Source: Paenibacillus phytorum
GTDB lineage: Bacteria > Bacillota > Bacilli > Paenibacillales > NBRC-103111
Direction of reading: 5' to 3'
DNA length: 64,000 nucleotides
NCBI RefSeq assembly: GCF_013141715.1
Contig: NZ_WHOA01000197.1
Location: 1-64,000 of the forward strand
Shown piece after piece: positions 24,965-34,831 of the stretch. Both the position numbers and the translations under genes were made by a program. Below the pieces are notes generated by a model, which ran no database searches, was not told the origin of the DNA, and saw nothing but the letters and a program-made list of their open reading frames with translations. Position 1 is the stretch's first letter. Every line of letters begins with the position of its first letter.

Positions 24965-25522
24965 CTAGGCGCCAATACTTTGTCCTGCTGTAGCTTGCTG
25001 ATTAACTGGCCTTTGAAGCAATTCATTCACGTCGGACATCCGAATGACCAGACGGTTGATTTCATTTGTTGTATAAGAGAGATGCTCGGTACGCTGCTCA
25101 AGCTGCGTTAAGGAAATGCCGATCCAATTTTTCTTACGTCGGTGTAGAAATAGATCATATTTTAACACCGTCATTGTTGCGGCGAGGGGATCTGGCTTGA
25201 TATAGACATCTTTCATGATATCTTCCATATTGAAAAAGAGCTTTCCGCGCTTCCATCTTACATACCCTGGTTCAAACAAGATAACAAGAAAATCAGAATC
25301 AGCCTTGTCCTTGTTTTCCATTGTAATCAATCTAACAGCACCTTTAGCTTGATTCGGCTTAATGAACTGATTTGATCGAATATCGGGGAGAAAAGGAACA
25401 ATGAGAATCGGACATACGCTGGCGATATACAAATAAATGGTTGACTGAAACATGAGAGAGAGTACAATGAAAGTCAAAAAGAGTAATAAGCTTGTGATAA
25501 GACCAAAATGGTTTGGTTTCAT
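24965..25522 (-). CDS. Hypothetical membrane-anchored protein
   Basis: A 185-residue protein. Two hydrophobic helices occupy about 5-50 (LITSLLLFLTFIVLSLMF, YLYIASVCPILIVPFL). A soluble part of mixed alpha/beta character follows (DFLVILFEPGYVRWKRGKLFF), and the Gln/Ala-rich tail looks disordered. No family is recognised. The terminator at 24868-24957 ends it. It is divergent from the MFS transporter at 25648. Confidence 0.65.
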   Translation of the reverse strand: MKPNHFGLITSLLLFLTFIVLSLMFQSTIYLYIASVCPILIVPFLPDIRSNQFIKPNQAKGAVRLITMENKDKADSDFLVILFEPGYVRWKRGKLFFNMEDIMKDVYIKPDPLAATMTVLKYDLFLHRRKKNWIGISLTQLEQRTEHLSYTTNEINRLVIRMSDVNELLQRPVNQQATAGQSIGA

Positions 25523-25647
25523 AGTATTTGGGTGATCCCGCCTGACATGATAGATTAGGTAGTCAGTCCTATTTTACCATAAGCACCCTATAGTTTGTAA
25601 ACTTTAAGATCAGTCATACATCATAAGAATTACATCAGGAGGCGAGT

Positions 25648-26928
25648 ATGACAATGAAAATTGTGGGTTATTTACGAAAACCCAGAAAAAAAGTATCCAC
25701 CTACCGAAAAAGTCTGCTCATCGCAACGTTGGAGGGGTTCCCGGCGGTTATTATTTTTCAGCTCCTTGGCGGTCCGTTTCTAACGGGTTATTTGCTTTAT
25801 TTAGGAGCGACTTCAACCGAAATTGGTTTAGTGTTGGCCATTACAACCGTCGTCAATATCATTCAAATTGGGATGGCTGTGGTCATGCAAAAATTCAGAA
25901 ACCGCAAACGGATGCTGCTTATATTTGCTTCCTCACACCGATTGCTTTGGACTTCTGTGGGTTTGATCCCTTTTTTATTTCCCAAAGATCTGTGGGTTGT
26001 CATGTATATTGTGCTATATACAGCTGCTCATTTGGGAAATGCCGCGGGTGGAATTGTTTGGACCTCACTGATTAGTGATGCGGTGCCGGGTCCGGTTCGA
26101 GGACGTTATTTTGGACTTCGCAACACGATATTGGGCGGGGTAAGTTCTTTAGCTCTTTTCATTGGCGGACAAATATTAGATCGGTATCCAGGCGGGCAAG
26201 GTTTTAACTATTTATTTATCATATGCAGCGTTTGTGTGGTCTTAAATATACTAGCCTTCGGTTTATATCCGAATCCCCCCTTCGAGCCATCTACGGCATC
26301 GAATCCGGTAGGGATGATTGGGAAGCCGTTGAAGGATCGCGCTTTTCTTAAAGCGATTCTTTTTTTGGCTGTGTTTTTATTCGTGCAAGGGGTAACCGTG
26401 CCGCTCTTCTCATATGTCATGCTCAAGCTGATGAAAATTAATTATGAAACTGTCTCGTTAATTACGGTCGTTCATACCGTGGTCATGATGGCGAGTTACT
26501 ATGTATGGGGCAATTTGAATGTGCGTTATACGGCTCAAACCTTGCTGTTATGGTCCTTACCGATCATTGCACTAGCTTGTTTATTATGGGGAGCGATTGC
26601 TTTCATTCCAGCCATTGTTGTTCTGTATGCCGTTCATATTGTTCTTGGCGTTGGCCTGGGTGGGTTTAATCAGATGGTGTTCACGTTTACGATTGGCGAC
26701 ACACCGAAGAGCGAACGTCCGATGTATATTGCTACTTATTCGGCGATCACTGGCTTTGCCGCTTTCTTGGGACCTATTTTTGGCGGAAAAGTATATGCCT
26801 TGATTACGGATGCCCCGATGTGGGTGCAAATATATGGTGTTTCTACGGTAGTTGGCGCTGTTTTACTTGTACTTGGACTGTTGGTCGGACGTATGGTGCT
26901 GGGAAAACAAATGAGGAGTGAAGCATAA
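25648..26928 (+). CDS. Major facilitator superfamily transporter
   Basis: A 426-residue protein with about 12 hydrophobic segments and an MFS-type cytoplasmic loop after helix 2 (QKFRNRKRMLL). A second motif, VPGPVRGRYFGLRNT, resembles MFS loops following helix 4. The substrate is unknown. AGGAGGCGAGT precedes the ATG. The stop codon shares one base with the start of the downstream Gfo/Idh/MocA oxidoreductase (TAATG), so the two are co-translated. A sugar or polyol derivative is a plausible cargo, inferred from that partner. Confidence 0.88.
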   Translation: MTMKIVGYLRKPRKKVSTYRKSLLIATLEGFPAVIIFQLLGGPFLTGYLLYLGATSTEIGLVLAITTVVNIIQIGMAVVMQKFRNRKRMLLIFASSHRLLWTSVGLIPFLFPKDLWVVMYIVLYTAAHLGNAAGGIVWTSLISDAVPGPVRGRYFGLRNTILGGVSSLALFIGGQILDRYPGGQGFNYLFIICSVCVVLNILAFGLYPNPPFEPSTASNPVGMIGKPLKDRAFLKAILFLAVFLFVQGVTVPLFSYVMLKLMKINYETVSLITVVHTVVMMASYYVWGNLNVRYTAQTLLLWSLPIIALACLLWGAIAFIPAIVVLYAVHIVLGVGLGGFNQMVFTFTIGDTPKSERPMYIATYSAITGFAAFLGPIFGGKVYALITDAPMWVQIYGVSTVVGAVLLVLGLLVGRMVLGKQMRSEA

Positions 26929-27851
26929 TGACGAAGAAAAGAATCGGATTAATTGGTCTAGGTGATATCGCACAAAAAGTGTATCTGCCTCTTTTATCGG
27001 TCAACGAGCAAGTGGATATCGTAGGCATCATGAGCTCCACCCCGGCGACGGTAGAACGGATAAAGGCAAAGTATCGCATTCCTTATGGGACAACGAACTT
27101 AGATGAGCTTCTTGCACAAGGACTGGATGCTGTTTTCGTACATAGTCCGACATCTACCCATTACGATTTGGCTATGAAAAGTATAGAACAGGGCGTAGCT
27201 GTTTATGTAGATAAACCGTTGTCCTACGATTGGGCACAGTCCGCCGAGATGGCTTCTTATGCGGAGAGAAAAGGGGTTTTGCTGGCAGCGGGGTTTAACC
27301 GCAGGTTTGCTCCCCTTTATATAGAGGCTAAGCAATGGCTGCAGGAGGCAGGCGGCTTCGATTGGTGTTCAGCCGTTAAGCACCGGATCAAGCAGCAAGG
27401 TCATAGCGCCAAAGAGACATTGTATGATGACCTGATTCACATGCTGGACCTATTGCTATGGCTTGGAGAGAGCCCGTACGAAGTGAGCACATACAATCAA
27501 CAAGTCGATGAAACAGGCAAACTACTCCATGCGTCAGGGACGCTGGCATTCGACACTTCACTAGGCAATTACAGCATGGTTAGACTTGCTGGTGTTGATT
27601 TAGAGAAAGTAGAACTTCACGGCAGCGGCCGATCGGTAGAAGTAACAAACCTAGAGTCAGCCGTTTTTTATGAAAAAGACGCCGCGCCACGCGTACGCTC
27701 CTTCGGCAGCTGGGACACGGTACTTGAAAGAAGAGGTTTTGCCGGTGTTGTTCAGCATTTCCTGGACAGCTTGGACAATCCGAATGCCTGCAGCATCCGT
27801 GGAGACCTTGTTCTAGAGTCACATCAATTAGTGGAACGATTGTCCGTATAG
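26928..27851 (+). CDS. Gfo/Idh/MocA-family oxidoreductase
   Basis: A 307-residue NAD(P)-dependent dehydrogenase-like protein. It has an N-terminal Rossmann nucleotide-binding start (RIGLIGLGDIAQKVYLPLL), then FVHSPTSTHYDLA and VYVDKPLSYD with the EKP-type lysine (here DKP), followed by the alpha/beta C-terminal domain with DDLIHMLDLLLWL providing the usual His. Such enzymes act on sugars, inositols or similar substrates. It is translationally coupled to the MFS gene. A strong terminator follows. Confidence 0.9.
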   Translation: MTKKRIGLIGLGDIAQKVYLPLLSVNEQVDIVGIMSSTPATVERIKAKYRIPYGTTNLDELLAQGLDAVFVHSPTSTHYDLAMKSIEQGVAVYVDKPLSYDWAQSAEMASYAERKGVLLAAGFNRRFAPLYIEAKQWLQEAGGFDWCSAVKHRIKQQGHSAKETLYDDLIHMLDLLLWLGESPYEVSTYNQQVDETGKLLHASGTLAFDTSLGNYSMVRLAGVDLEKVELHGSGRSVEVTNLESAVFYEKDAAPRVRSFGSWDTVLERRGFAGVVQHFLDSLDNPNACSIRGDLVLESHQLVERLSV

Positions 27852-27873
27852 ACAGGTACAGAAAAGGGTAAAG

Positions 27874-27913
27874 GGGGCATATCATCCAAAAGTGACTTTG
27901 GATGATATGCCCC
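27874..27913. terminator. Bidirectional terminator
   Basis: GGGGCATATCATCCAAA (27874-27890) pairs perfectly with TTTGGATGATATGCCCC (27897-27913) around a six-base loop, followed by TTCTTT. It separates the convergent oxidoreductase and giant glycosidase genes. Confidence 0.85.
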
Positions 27914-27924
27914 TTCTTTACTGT

Positions 27925-30900
27925 TCACTTCTCTGACTTTTGCTGCAAATATAGAATGGCATCCCGAAGCAGCTTGGCGGTACTACTATCTGTATACTTG
28001 CCATCCTTGATGACAGCATCAAAGATTGTCGGATCTTTAAGCTGACTTTGGTTTAACAATTTCTGAAGCTGAGTAACCTTGTTCTGCAAGCTGTTATAAG
28101 TGCTTTGATTTGGGAAATAACCTAAATTCCATAATAAACGGAGTAGATCGTCCAAATGATCGAGATCCATGATCACCTTCAATACAAAGGTACGTACGAT
28201 TGTATTGCCCGCGCTATCTGTTGCCGTTACTACTATCGTATGCTGACCTATCCACAAGCTAAGCGGTTGGAGGTTAATATTAGGGCTAACAACGGCACCG
28301 TCCAGTTTGACTACAGATGAGGCCACTCCACTTAAAGCATCTGTGATACCAACATTCAATACAATCGGATCCGTCCAAAATACAGTTAAAGGACCGGCAA
28401 TGTTGATTTCAGGAGCTTGTGGATCGAAGCGTACCTCCGCAGAATGACTAGCTTCCTGATTGCCTGCCGCATCAACACTGTAGTAATGTATTGTGTTTAC
28501 ACCATAAGTGCTTACCGTAACCGAGGTTCCCGCAGTAGCTGTTCCTCCATTTAGCATATAAAAGGACTGTTGTACACCGCTCAGAGCATCGTATGCCGCT
28601 AACGTGACGGTTTGCGGTGTGCGCTGCCATCCCTCTGATGATGTGTGCGTGGTGACTGGAGCCGTTTTATCGATGCCAATAATCAAATCTTTGGGCGCTT
28701 CTTCGTTATTCGTCACATCAATCGAGCGGTACTGGATTTGATGCACCCCTTCATCGCTGAAGGTGACCGGCTGAGCTGTGACAGGATGCCATGTTCCACC
28801 CTGAATTCGGTACTCCGTTTGCCTGATTCCAACGCCAACAGTCGGATGCACGGCTGTAAACGTAACATGCACATCTTGCTTGTTGAATGTGCCTGACCCA
28901 GTTGCCCCGTCCGCTGTCGCTGTTGTCACAGGAGGGGTGATATCTCGCTTCTTCACCTGGAAAGTCATCTCCTTGGTGTTGTTTGTGCGATCCATTTCAG
29001 TGAATCGTCCGATATCATTGATATTGACGCTTAACTGGTAGGTGGCTTCTCCATTAGGAACTTCCCAATATCCGTTCTCACCGCCTGCGTTTGTATAGAG
29101 TGTTGCACTACCTCCTACAGGGATAGATTGATTATACGTATCCGTATAGCCGAAAGAACCGCCGTTCAAACCAAACACGGCTCCGGTTATTTTGCCGGCA
29201 GGGGTCGGGAGAATACCGACATTTTTCACCGTGACATAGAATCGAATTCCCGTTTGCCCGGCATACGGATCTGCTGGATCCGTTCCAAGATCTGTTACGA
29301 TAAGATCAGGGCCTGGAGTTAAGGGCTGGCGTTCCAAACTCAGAAACTCAAACGATTGATGGATGATACGGCCGTTTTTAGCGACAACTTTGATGATATG
29401 GTTTGCCATAGGGAGACCCGTCTTTTCGAAAACAACCTTCTTCGCGCCTTGTGTGTTTGCTGTTTTCAAATCTACTGTTGCTTGCAGGACGTCATCGATA
29501 TACACATCAGCCTCGCCTAAAGTAGACTCTATATCAGAATACCAACGGATTCCCGTACCCTTAAAGCCCATAGCTGTGTAATCGCCAGGTGTTGTCGTTT
29601 CATGAAGATTGGCTCCATTGGCGCCGAGAGCGAAGGTAGAAGCGGAATAATACATATTCGTACTGGAATGAATGACATTGGTCCAAAGTGCTTGAGGTGT
29701 TTCATCCAAGATGCCTTCTTTTAGCTCGAACCAATCGAAGTAGGCGAACACATTATCGCTGCTCTTGACGATGGACAGCACAAGGTTGCTTATGTCCGCA
29801 GGCATCATGACGTTATATTCGACTGTCGTATAGACGTTCGGCTCCGTTCCCGGCAAATCTAGCGTCCGTATCAGCTGATTGTCGATAACGAGATTCACCC
29901 TTTTGTTCGCGGCCGAACTATATTTAAGCTTAAGAATGTAATTGGTATTTGCTTTGACAGGCGGTTTCAGCATGTTCATCCGTCCTTGTGTAAAGTACAT
30001 GCCGACGAATGTGCCATGATGTGTCACTCCTTCCAGCTCCGTTTGCTCTGCTTCAACATGCAAAGCTCCCGTAGACGTAGTGGTAAAAGGAGATGCCGGC
30101 AAAGCTAAGGAGGATATGGCTAAAGGGTCGCTCGGTACGGATTCGTTGCCCGAGTCATCATAAGCGATCAGCGTATACGAGTGTGCGCTTTCCGGTCTTA
30201 CATCTTGATGAGAATAACGGGTTACGGCTTTCGGCAGCTTAGCGAGCAGTACGCCGTTATCATAGAGCTTATATCCGGCTACTTCTGCATTATCCGTAGA
30301 AGGCTGCCAAGTCAGCTTGATTTGTTTGTACGAAACGGCCCGTGCTTGCAGCGTAGGCTTGCTTGGTGCTGAATGTTCTAACGAGGTCAAAATATACTGC
30401 ACGGCTTCACCTGGCTGGAGAGTTTCCGATAACTGCGCGCCCGAAGCGGCGTCAATAGTCGTAAAACTGCGTGCAGCCGCATACGTGTTGCCAGCGCCAA
30501 AGCGTTCTGCCGCATACTGGGCATTATTAGGCAGCGTGACATTGACGTTCATTGTAACCGGTGTCGTTTCAAAATTAACAAAATTGAGCAGAATTTTATT
30601 GGATTTTGCTCCAGTGTTGCTCACACCAAGACTAGATGTATCCACCGCGCGGAAATAAGCTTTTTTCCCAGCAAGCTCATTCTGATTTGTATACACATAA
30701 GGGAGCGGATTGCCATGCGTACTGTAGGCAAGCGCTAAACGGCGGAATACCTTCAAACGCGTTTCATCGGGATCACTCGTGTTGATCCACGCTTCGGCAT
30801 CGTCTGCAGATTTCATCTCGATGTCTTCTTTGAGCAAGCTGTACTCTCGGAAGTAAGCGGCATGCTGCATGATGTAATCGAGATAGCCGATGGTACTGCG

Positions 30901-32976
30901 CGTTTCCCGATCGAAGATGGAGGCGAAACGGTGTGTGAATGTATCGTAACGGTTATTGTCGGTATGAAAATCATTAGCTCCCGTTTCACTCATCATCATC
31001 GGCTTTGCCATTCCGTCACCCTGATACTCAGGAAAAGTCTTTAATGTCTCAACGACAGCGCCTCCCTCACCACTCGAAATCCCGCTTAAGGTATAGCTGT
31101 GACCGTTCGTCATATCGGTATAGTCTTCAATCTGTCTGCGGTAGGCAGGATCACGCTCCCAGCCATCAGGAATTCCTTTGGATGGCCAGTAGGCCCAGCC
31201 TGGAGAAACCGCTTTCAACCAAGGGTTTAGCAAAGGCTTCTGCTCACTAACATACTTAGCAAGAGCCAAATCGGCCGCAAATGCATTGTTGAATACGCCG
31301 GGTTCATTATCAAGCTCCAAGTATTCGAACAAATCCCCATTTTCTGCAATGAGATTGTTGTAGTACTCTTTGAGCTTCTCAGGGACGACCCCCGAAGAGA
31401 GCTCAGGATCCTTGATATAGGTTCCGAATGGAAGCAGCACCGGTGCTAAATTCAAATCGCGCAAGGCAGTCAGCCATTCCCGCGAAAATTGACTGGAACG
31501 AATGACGTTCCCGCTGTAAGCGAGTCCCAGCCACTTCGTTACTTCCATCGTTTGCAGATCGCGATCTTTCAATACATGAGAGACAAGCGCAGTTCCTAGA
31601 TGGGTATACCGCCCATGAATCGGTTCCGTAGCCGGAGCTCCCAATGCCTCAAGTTTGGCATAATCCCATTCAAACCAATGATATTCATCACCTTCAGTTC
31701 CCGCATACAAGCCTCGATCCAAAGACAGCTTCAGTTCATTAGATCCAACCTTCAGCATTTCCTTAGGAATATAAAGCTCGTAAGTTTCTTTGAATTTTCG
31801 AGTCGTATTCCCGCCGTTCAAGCCGACAATCTGGATTAAACCGGCCATCGTATCATTGGAAAATACAGCTAACTGTGGAACGGATACATACGCATCCAAG
31901 CTCCTAAAGCTGAACTGCACGCCATGCTCCGGGATCGCTGGCAAGTTGTAAGTAATAACCATAGAACCGTTGCGGCTAAGCTTCAGTCCTTTAGATACCG
32001 AACTCCAGTCTGTGCGAGTGGCCCAGTCGGAAGGAAGGCTGAAGGACTCAATGGGTGTTGATTTATAATCGCTAAATTCAGTCGACAGCTGATTATCAAG
32101 CCCGATTTTCCAAAGCATCGTATAAACTGGAGTTGGCTGTTCCACTGTAGTTAGCGTGTAAAAAGCGGTTGAATAAAGGATCTTTCCGGCAGGCTGAGCT
32201 GTCGTTTCTTTCAACCGAACTTGTATTTGTCCCGTCGTGTAATTGACATTGTCCAGTTGAAGCGGGTTCGTTGTTACGGTTTGCCACGTGTAACCGCGAT
32301 CTGTGCTGTATTCATAGTCAGCCACATCCGGATAACCTGGAATGGGCGTCCACCCGAACGTATTTGCTGTGTCGTCCTGCACGGGATTAGATGGCGCATC
32401 AGGCAGCACAAAAGGTGTCAAGTAAGTGCCAGGTATCACTTGTTGGGCTATTCCCGGCCCTTGCCAGGCGACTGCCAAATTGTCATTAGAGGTGTTTTCT
32501 TTGTGCAGCGCCTCGATGTAATATCTTTTCCCGCTGGATAGCGGAATGACCACTGATTTCTGAGTTGGGGATTTACCCCACTCTCTGGGCTTAGCGAAGA
32601 CTGTATTAGATGCGATCTTCTCTTTGTGCGCAGGATCACCATCCGGACTCAGCCATAGCTCGGAGCTGTCATCCGCTGCGATCCAGAAAGTGTAGCCTCC
32701 GCTGACTGGGGGCGTCAGAAAACCATAAACACGAGAACCATAGAGATCCCCCGTATTGTTCGGTGTCTCGAAGTTAGCGAGCAACCTCGAACCCGACGGA
32801 GGCGTCTTTAGTGGGATCTGTTCTACTTTCCCACCAGGAATATTGTTCCAATAGTCTTGGGTTATACCTGTTCCCGCAGCAAAAGCACGATACGCTGGAA
32901 AGAGCGGGAGCAGTGAGACAATGATTGCAGACAGAAGGATTGAAACAAGGAGTTTTGACTTGTGTAGGGAGCTCAT
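27925..32976 (-). CDS. Giant secreted multidomain glycosidase
   Basis: A protein of about 1683 residues with a signal peptide (LLVSILLSAIIVSLLPLFPAYRAFA). In order: a PA14-like domain (~35-200, DYWNNIPGG, GFLTPPVSGGYTFWIAADD), an FN3-like segment, a beta-sandwich (~300-450), and a probable (beta/alpha)8 clan GH-A catalytic domain (~460-800) with LELDNEP (acid/base Glu ~557) and MMMSETG (nucleophile Glu ~664). Then come FN3 (~870-960), carbohydrate-binding-like modules (~980-1230), a CARDB-like domain (~1230-1340), Ig/chitobiase-like repeats and a C-terminal helical segment. No SLH or LPXTG anchor is seen. ATG 32976 has GGAGG five bases upstream. It is last in the operon with the sugar importer, so its substrate is probably what the importer collects. 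The GH family is not assigned. Confidence 0.82.
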   Translation of the reverse strand: MSSLHKSKLLVSILLSAIIVSLLPLFPAYRAFAAGTGITQDYWNNIPGGKVEQIPLKTPPSGSRLLANFETPNNTGDLYGSRVYGFLTPPVSGGYTFWIAADDSSELWLSPDGDPAHKEKIASNTVFAKPREWGKSPTQKSVVIPLSSGKRYYIEALHKENTSNDNLAVAWQGPGIAQQVIPGTYLTPFVLPDAPSNPVQDDTANTFGWTPIPGYPDVADYEYSTDRGYTWQTVTTNPLQLDNVNYTTGQIQVRLKETTAQPAGKILYSTAFYTLTTVEQPTPVYTMLWKIGLDNQLSTEFSDYKSTPIESFSLPSDWATRTDWSSVSKGLKLSRNGSMVITYNLPAIPEHGVQFSFRSLDAYVSVPQLAVFSNDTMAGLIQIVGLNGGNTTRKFKETYELYIPKEMLKVGSNELKLSLDRGLYAGTEGDEYHWFEWDYAKLEALGAPATEPIHGRYTHLGTALVSHVLKDRDLQTMEVTKWLGLAYSGNVIRSSQFSREWLTALRDLNLAPVLLPFGTYIKDPELSSGVVPEKLKEYYNNLIAENGDLFEYLELDNEPGVFNNAFAADLALAKYVSEQKPLLNPWLKAVSPGWAYWPSKGIPDGWERDPAYRRQIEDYTDMTNGHSYTLSGISSGEGGAVVETLKTFPEYQGDGMAKPMMMSETGANDFHTDNNRYDTFTHRFASIFDRETRSTIGYLDYIMQHAAYFREYSLLKEDIEMKSADDAEAWINTSDPDETRLKVFRRLALAYSTHGNPLPYVYTNQNELAGKKAYFRAVDTSSLGVSNTGAKSNKILLNFVNFETTPVTMNVNVTLPNNAQYAAERFGAGNTYAAARSFTTIDAASGAQLSETLQPGEAVQYILTSLEHSAPSKPTLQARAVSYKQIKLTWQPSTDNAEVAGYKLYDNGVLLAKLPKAVTRYSHQDVRPESAHSYTLIAYDDSGNESVPSDPLAISSLALPASPFTTTSTGALHVEAEQTELEGVTHHGTFVGMYFTQGRMNMLKPPVKANTNYILKLKYSSAANKRVNLVIDNQLIRTLDLPGTEPNVYTTVEYNVMMPADISNLVLSIVKSSDNVFAYFDWFELKEGILDETPQALWTNVIHSSTNMYYSASTFALGANGANLHETTTPGDYTAMGFKGTGIRWYSDIESTLGEADVYIDDVLQATVDLKTANTQGAKKVVFEKTGLPMANHIIKVVAKNGRIIHQSFEFLSLERQPLTPGPDLIVTDLGTDPADPYAGQTGIRFYVTVKNVGILPTPAGKITGAVFGLNGGSFGYTDTYNQSIPVGGSATLYTNAGGENGYWEVPNGEATYQLSVNINDIGRFTEMDRTNNTKEMTFQVKKRDITPPVTTATADGATGSGTFNKQDVHVTFTAVHPTVGVGIRQTEYRIQGGTWHPVTAQPVTFSDEGVHQIQYRSIDVTNNEEAPKDLIIGIDKTAPVTTHTSSEGWQRTPQTVTLAAYDALSGVQQSFYMLNGGTATAGTSVTVSTYGVNTIHYYSVDAAGNQEASHSAEVRFDPQAPEINIAGPLTVFWTDPIVLNVGITDALSGVASSVVKLDGAVVSPNINLQPLSLWIGQHTIVVTATDSAGNTIVRTFVLKVIMDLDHLDDLLRLLWNLGYFPNQSTYNSLQNKVTQLQKLLNQSQLKDPTIFDAVIKDGKYTDSSTAKLLRDAILYLQQKSEK

Positions 32977-33002
32977 AATTACCTCCATGAATGAGATTAT
33001 CA

Positions 33003-33077
33003 ATAGGATTCCCTAATCCTATCCGGGGTCCACGTCATGTGTAGACGGCGCTCCGACACATCTAACTTTGGAGCGCC
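33003..33077. other. Two hairpins between the binding protein and glycosidase genes
   Basis: ATAGGATT/AATCCTAT (33003-33022) and GGCGCTCC/GGAGCGCC (33047-33077) are perfect stems without a following T-run on the minus strand. They may protect the upstream mRNA end or partly reduce read-through from the binding-protein gene into the glycosidase gene. Confidence 0.5.
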
Positions 33078-33091
33078 GCTCCTCCTTAGTT

Positions 33092-34765
33092 CTATTTCAA
33101 CTCTTTCTGAGACTGTTCAGCGAATTTGTACAGATCATCAATACTAAATGCCTTGGTTTTGTTGTTCTCATACCATTTGGCGTAATAATCGTCGACTTGT
33201 TTGCCGCCTGCTTTTTCCCATACATCCTTAGCATCCTTCACAGCTTGCTGAGCGGTATAGCCAGTGCCGCCTACCAAAGCTTTCAACCAAATGTCACCTT
33301 TATCGATGTTGTTGGATTTGCTTGTGCTTTTGACAATCGCTTGCAGATCATCAGGCAAGACCGGTAAGAAGTCATAGCCGAGAGAAGGAATAGGACGATC
33401 TTTATTGATATAGATTTCTTTGGATTTGAGGTTGATATCGAGCAGCTCTTTCTGGGTTGGCACTTCAGGGCGCAGGTTCACCAGATACACTTCCGCACAT
33501 TTGCCCAGCAGCAAATCGGATCTCATCATATTCAGATCATCCGTGTACAGCTCTTTCTTATTTTTCTCCGTATCGATAGGCTGCAAACAGCCATTCGAGC
33601 CTTTTTGCGAATGTGTACCCTCAATACCGTTTTTCAGCAAGCTTGCATTTTGGGGATCCACCATCCAGTCAATATATTGCATAATTGCTTTCGGATCCTT
33701 CGCTTTGGCATTGACGACACCGACCATTTGCACAGGTGTGCTGATAATCGGGCTGAATTGTCCGAATTGACTCTTCGGTAAAGCCATAGGAATGACCTTA
33801 GCCGTAGGGTTGTTCTTCTTCAAAGTTTCATAGTTCGAAATGGTAAACCAAGCACTGTCGATCGCGAAAATCCCCAATTTTCCATTCATAAAATCTTGAA
33901 TACCTTTTTGTCCGTTTTTATCTGTGAGAAAATCCTTATCGACTAATCCGTCGTCAAACAAACGCTTCTGGAATTCAACGGAAGCCTGGAGACGTTCCCA
34001 ATCATGTACGAAATTTCCGTTTTGTTCAGCCCAATCAATCGAACGACCGAAGATGTGGCTGATCACGGAGAAGCCGACGCCGCTCAGGTTGATACCGAAC
34101 GTATCCTTTTTACCGTTGCCGTCAGGGTCCTGGTTCACGAATGCTTTGGCTACGTTGTACAATTCTTCTGTTGTGGTCGGAACAGGGAGGTTCAATTTCT
34201 GGAGCCAATCCTCACGGATTAAGAGACGATGATGCGGGGCCACAACATTTAAACGCCCGATTTCATAAAGTTTGCCGTCTTCCTTCGTTCCAATCTTGCG
34301 CAGCAGCGGGTATTTCTCTAGAATTTGCTTGTAGTTCGTGCTGTATTTGTCAACCATCTCATCAATCGGCATCAGCAGCTTTTGCGAATACCAGCTGTTC
34401 CTGTAGTTGGCGTCATACTCCAGTATCAAATCCGGTGCGCTTCCCGAGGCAAGCAAAGCATTAAATTTCGGGAACGATTCCCAGCGGGGAACGGGTGTAT
34501 ATTTAACATCGACAGGACCGTTCTTGTTGATCCACTCCACCCAACGGTTTTTATCCCAGTTACCTTCCTCCGGAGGAACATTGCCCCGATCATAGACGGA
34601 AACGTTAATCGCTCCTCTTTTAGCCGGTTCGGCTGCTGGGGTCGCATTCGGACTTGACGATGCCCCTGGATCGTTGACTTTGGCTGTGGAGCAGCCTGCC
34701 AATACCGCGATACAAGCAAGTGTAGATAATAGAGCTTTCCGATGACCCGTTCGTAATATAAACAT
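33092..34765 (-). CDS. Sugar ABC transporter substrate-binding lipoprotein
   Basis: A 557-residue extracellular solute-binding protein of the large LplA/YtcQ type. It has a lipoprotein signal with lipobox LAGC (Cys25), then a Ser/Pro/Ala-rich spacer, then a two-lobe binding fold (ALLASGSAPDLILEYDAN, IREDWLQKLNLPVPTTTEELYNVAKAF, DPDGNGKKDTFGI). Ligands of the class are oligosaccharides from plant polysaccharides. AAGGGGGG precedes the ATG. It lies downstream of two permease genes and upstream of the secreted glycosidase. No ATPase gene is present; such systems usually share an MsmX-type ATPase encoded elsewhere. Confidence 0.92.
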   Translation of the reverse strand: MFILRTGHRKALLSTLACIAVLAGCSTAKVNDPGASSSPNATPAAEPAKRGAINVSVYDRGNVPPEEGNWDKNRWVEWINKNGPVDVKYTPVPRWESFPKFNALLASGSAPDLILEYDANYRNSWYSQKLLMPIDEMVDKYSTNYKQILEKYPLLRKIGTKEDGKLYEIGRLNVVAPHHRLLIREDWLQKLNLPVPTTTEELYNVAKAFVNQDPDGNGKKDTFGINLSGVGFSVISHIFGRSIDWAEQNGNFVHDWERLQASVEFQKRLFDDGLVDKDFLTDKNGQKGIQDFMNGKLGIFAIDSAWFTISNYETLKKNNPTAKVIPMALPKSQFGQFSPIISTPVQMVGVVNAKAKDPKAIMQYIDWMVDPQNASLLKNGIEGTHSQKGSNGCLQPIDTEKNKKELYTDDLNMMRSDLLLGKCAEVYLVNLRPEVPTQKELLDINLKSKEIYINKDRPIPSLGYDFLPVLPDDLQAIVKSTSKSNNIDKGDIWLKALVGGTGYTAQQAVKDAKDVWEKAGGKQVDDYYAKWYENNKTKAFSIDDLYKFAEQSQKELK

Positions 34766-34831
34766 GGATATACCCCCCTTAGATAATTCGTTTCCTAAAA
34801 CAGCTCAAGTTAGGTTGTATTGTCTTTCGTG

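Noticed and set aside
33047..33077. Rho-independent terminator between the binding protein and glycosidase genes
   Set aside because: The stem is perfect but no T-run follows on the minus strand, so it was recorded as a hairpin only.
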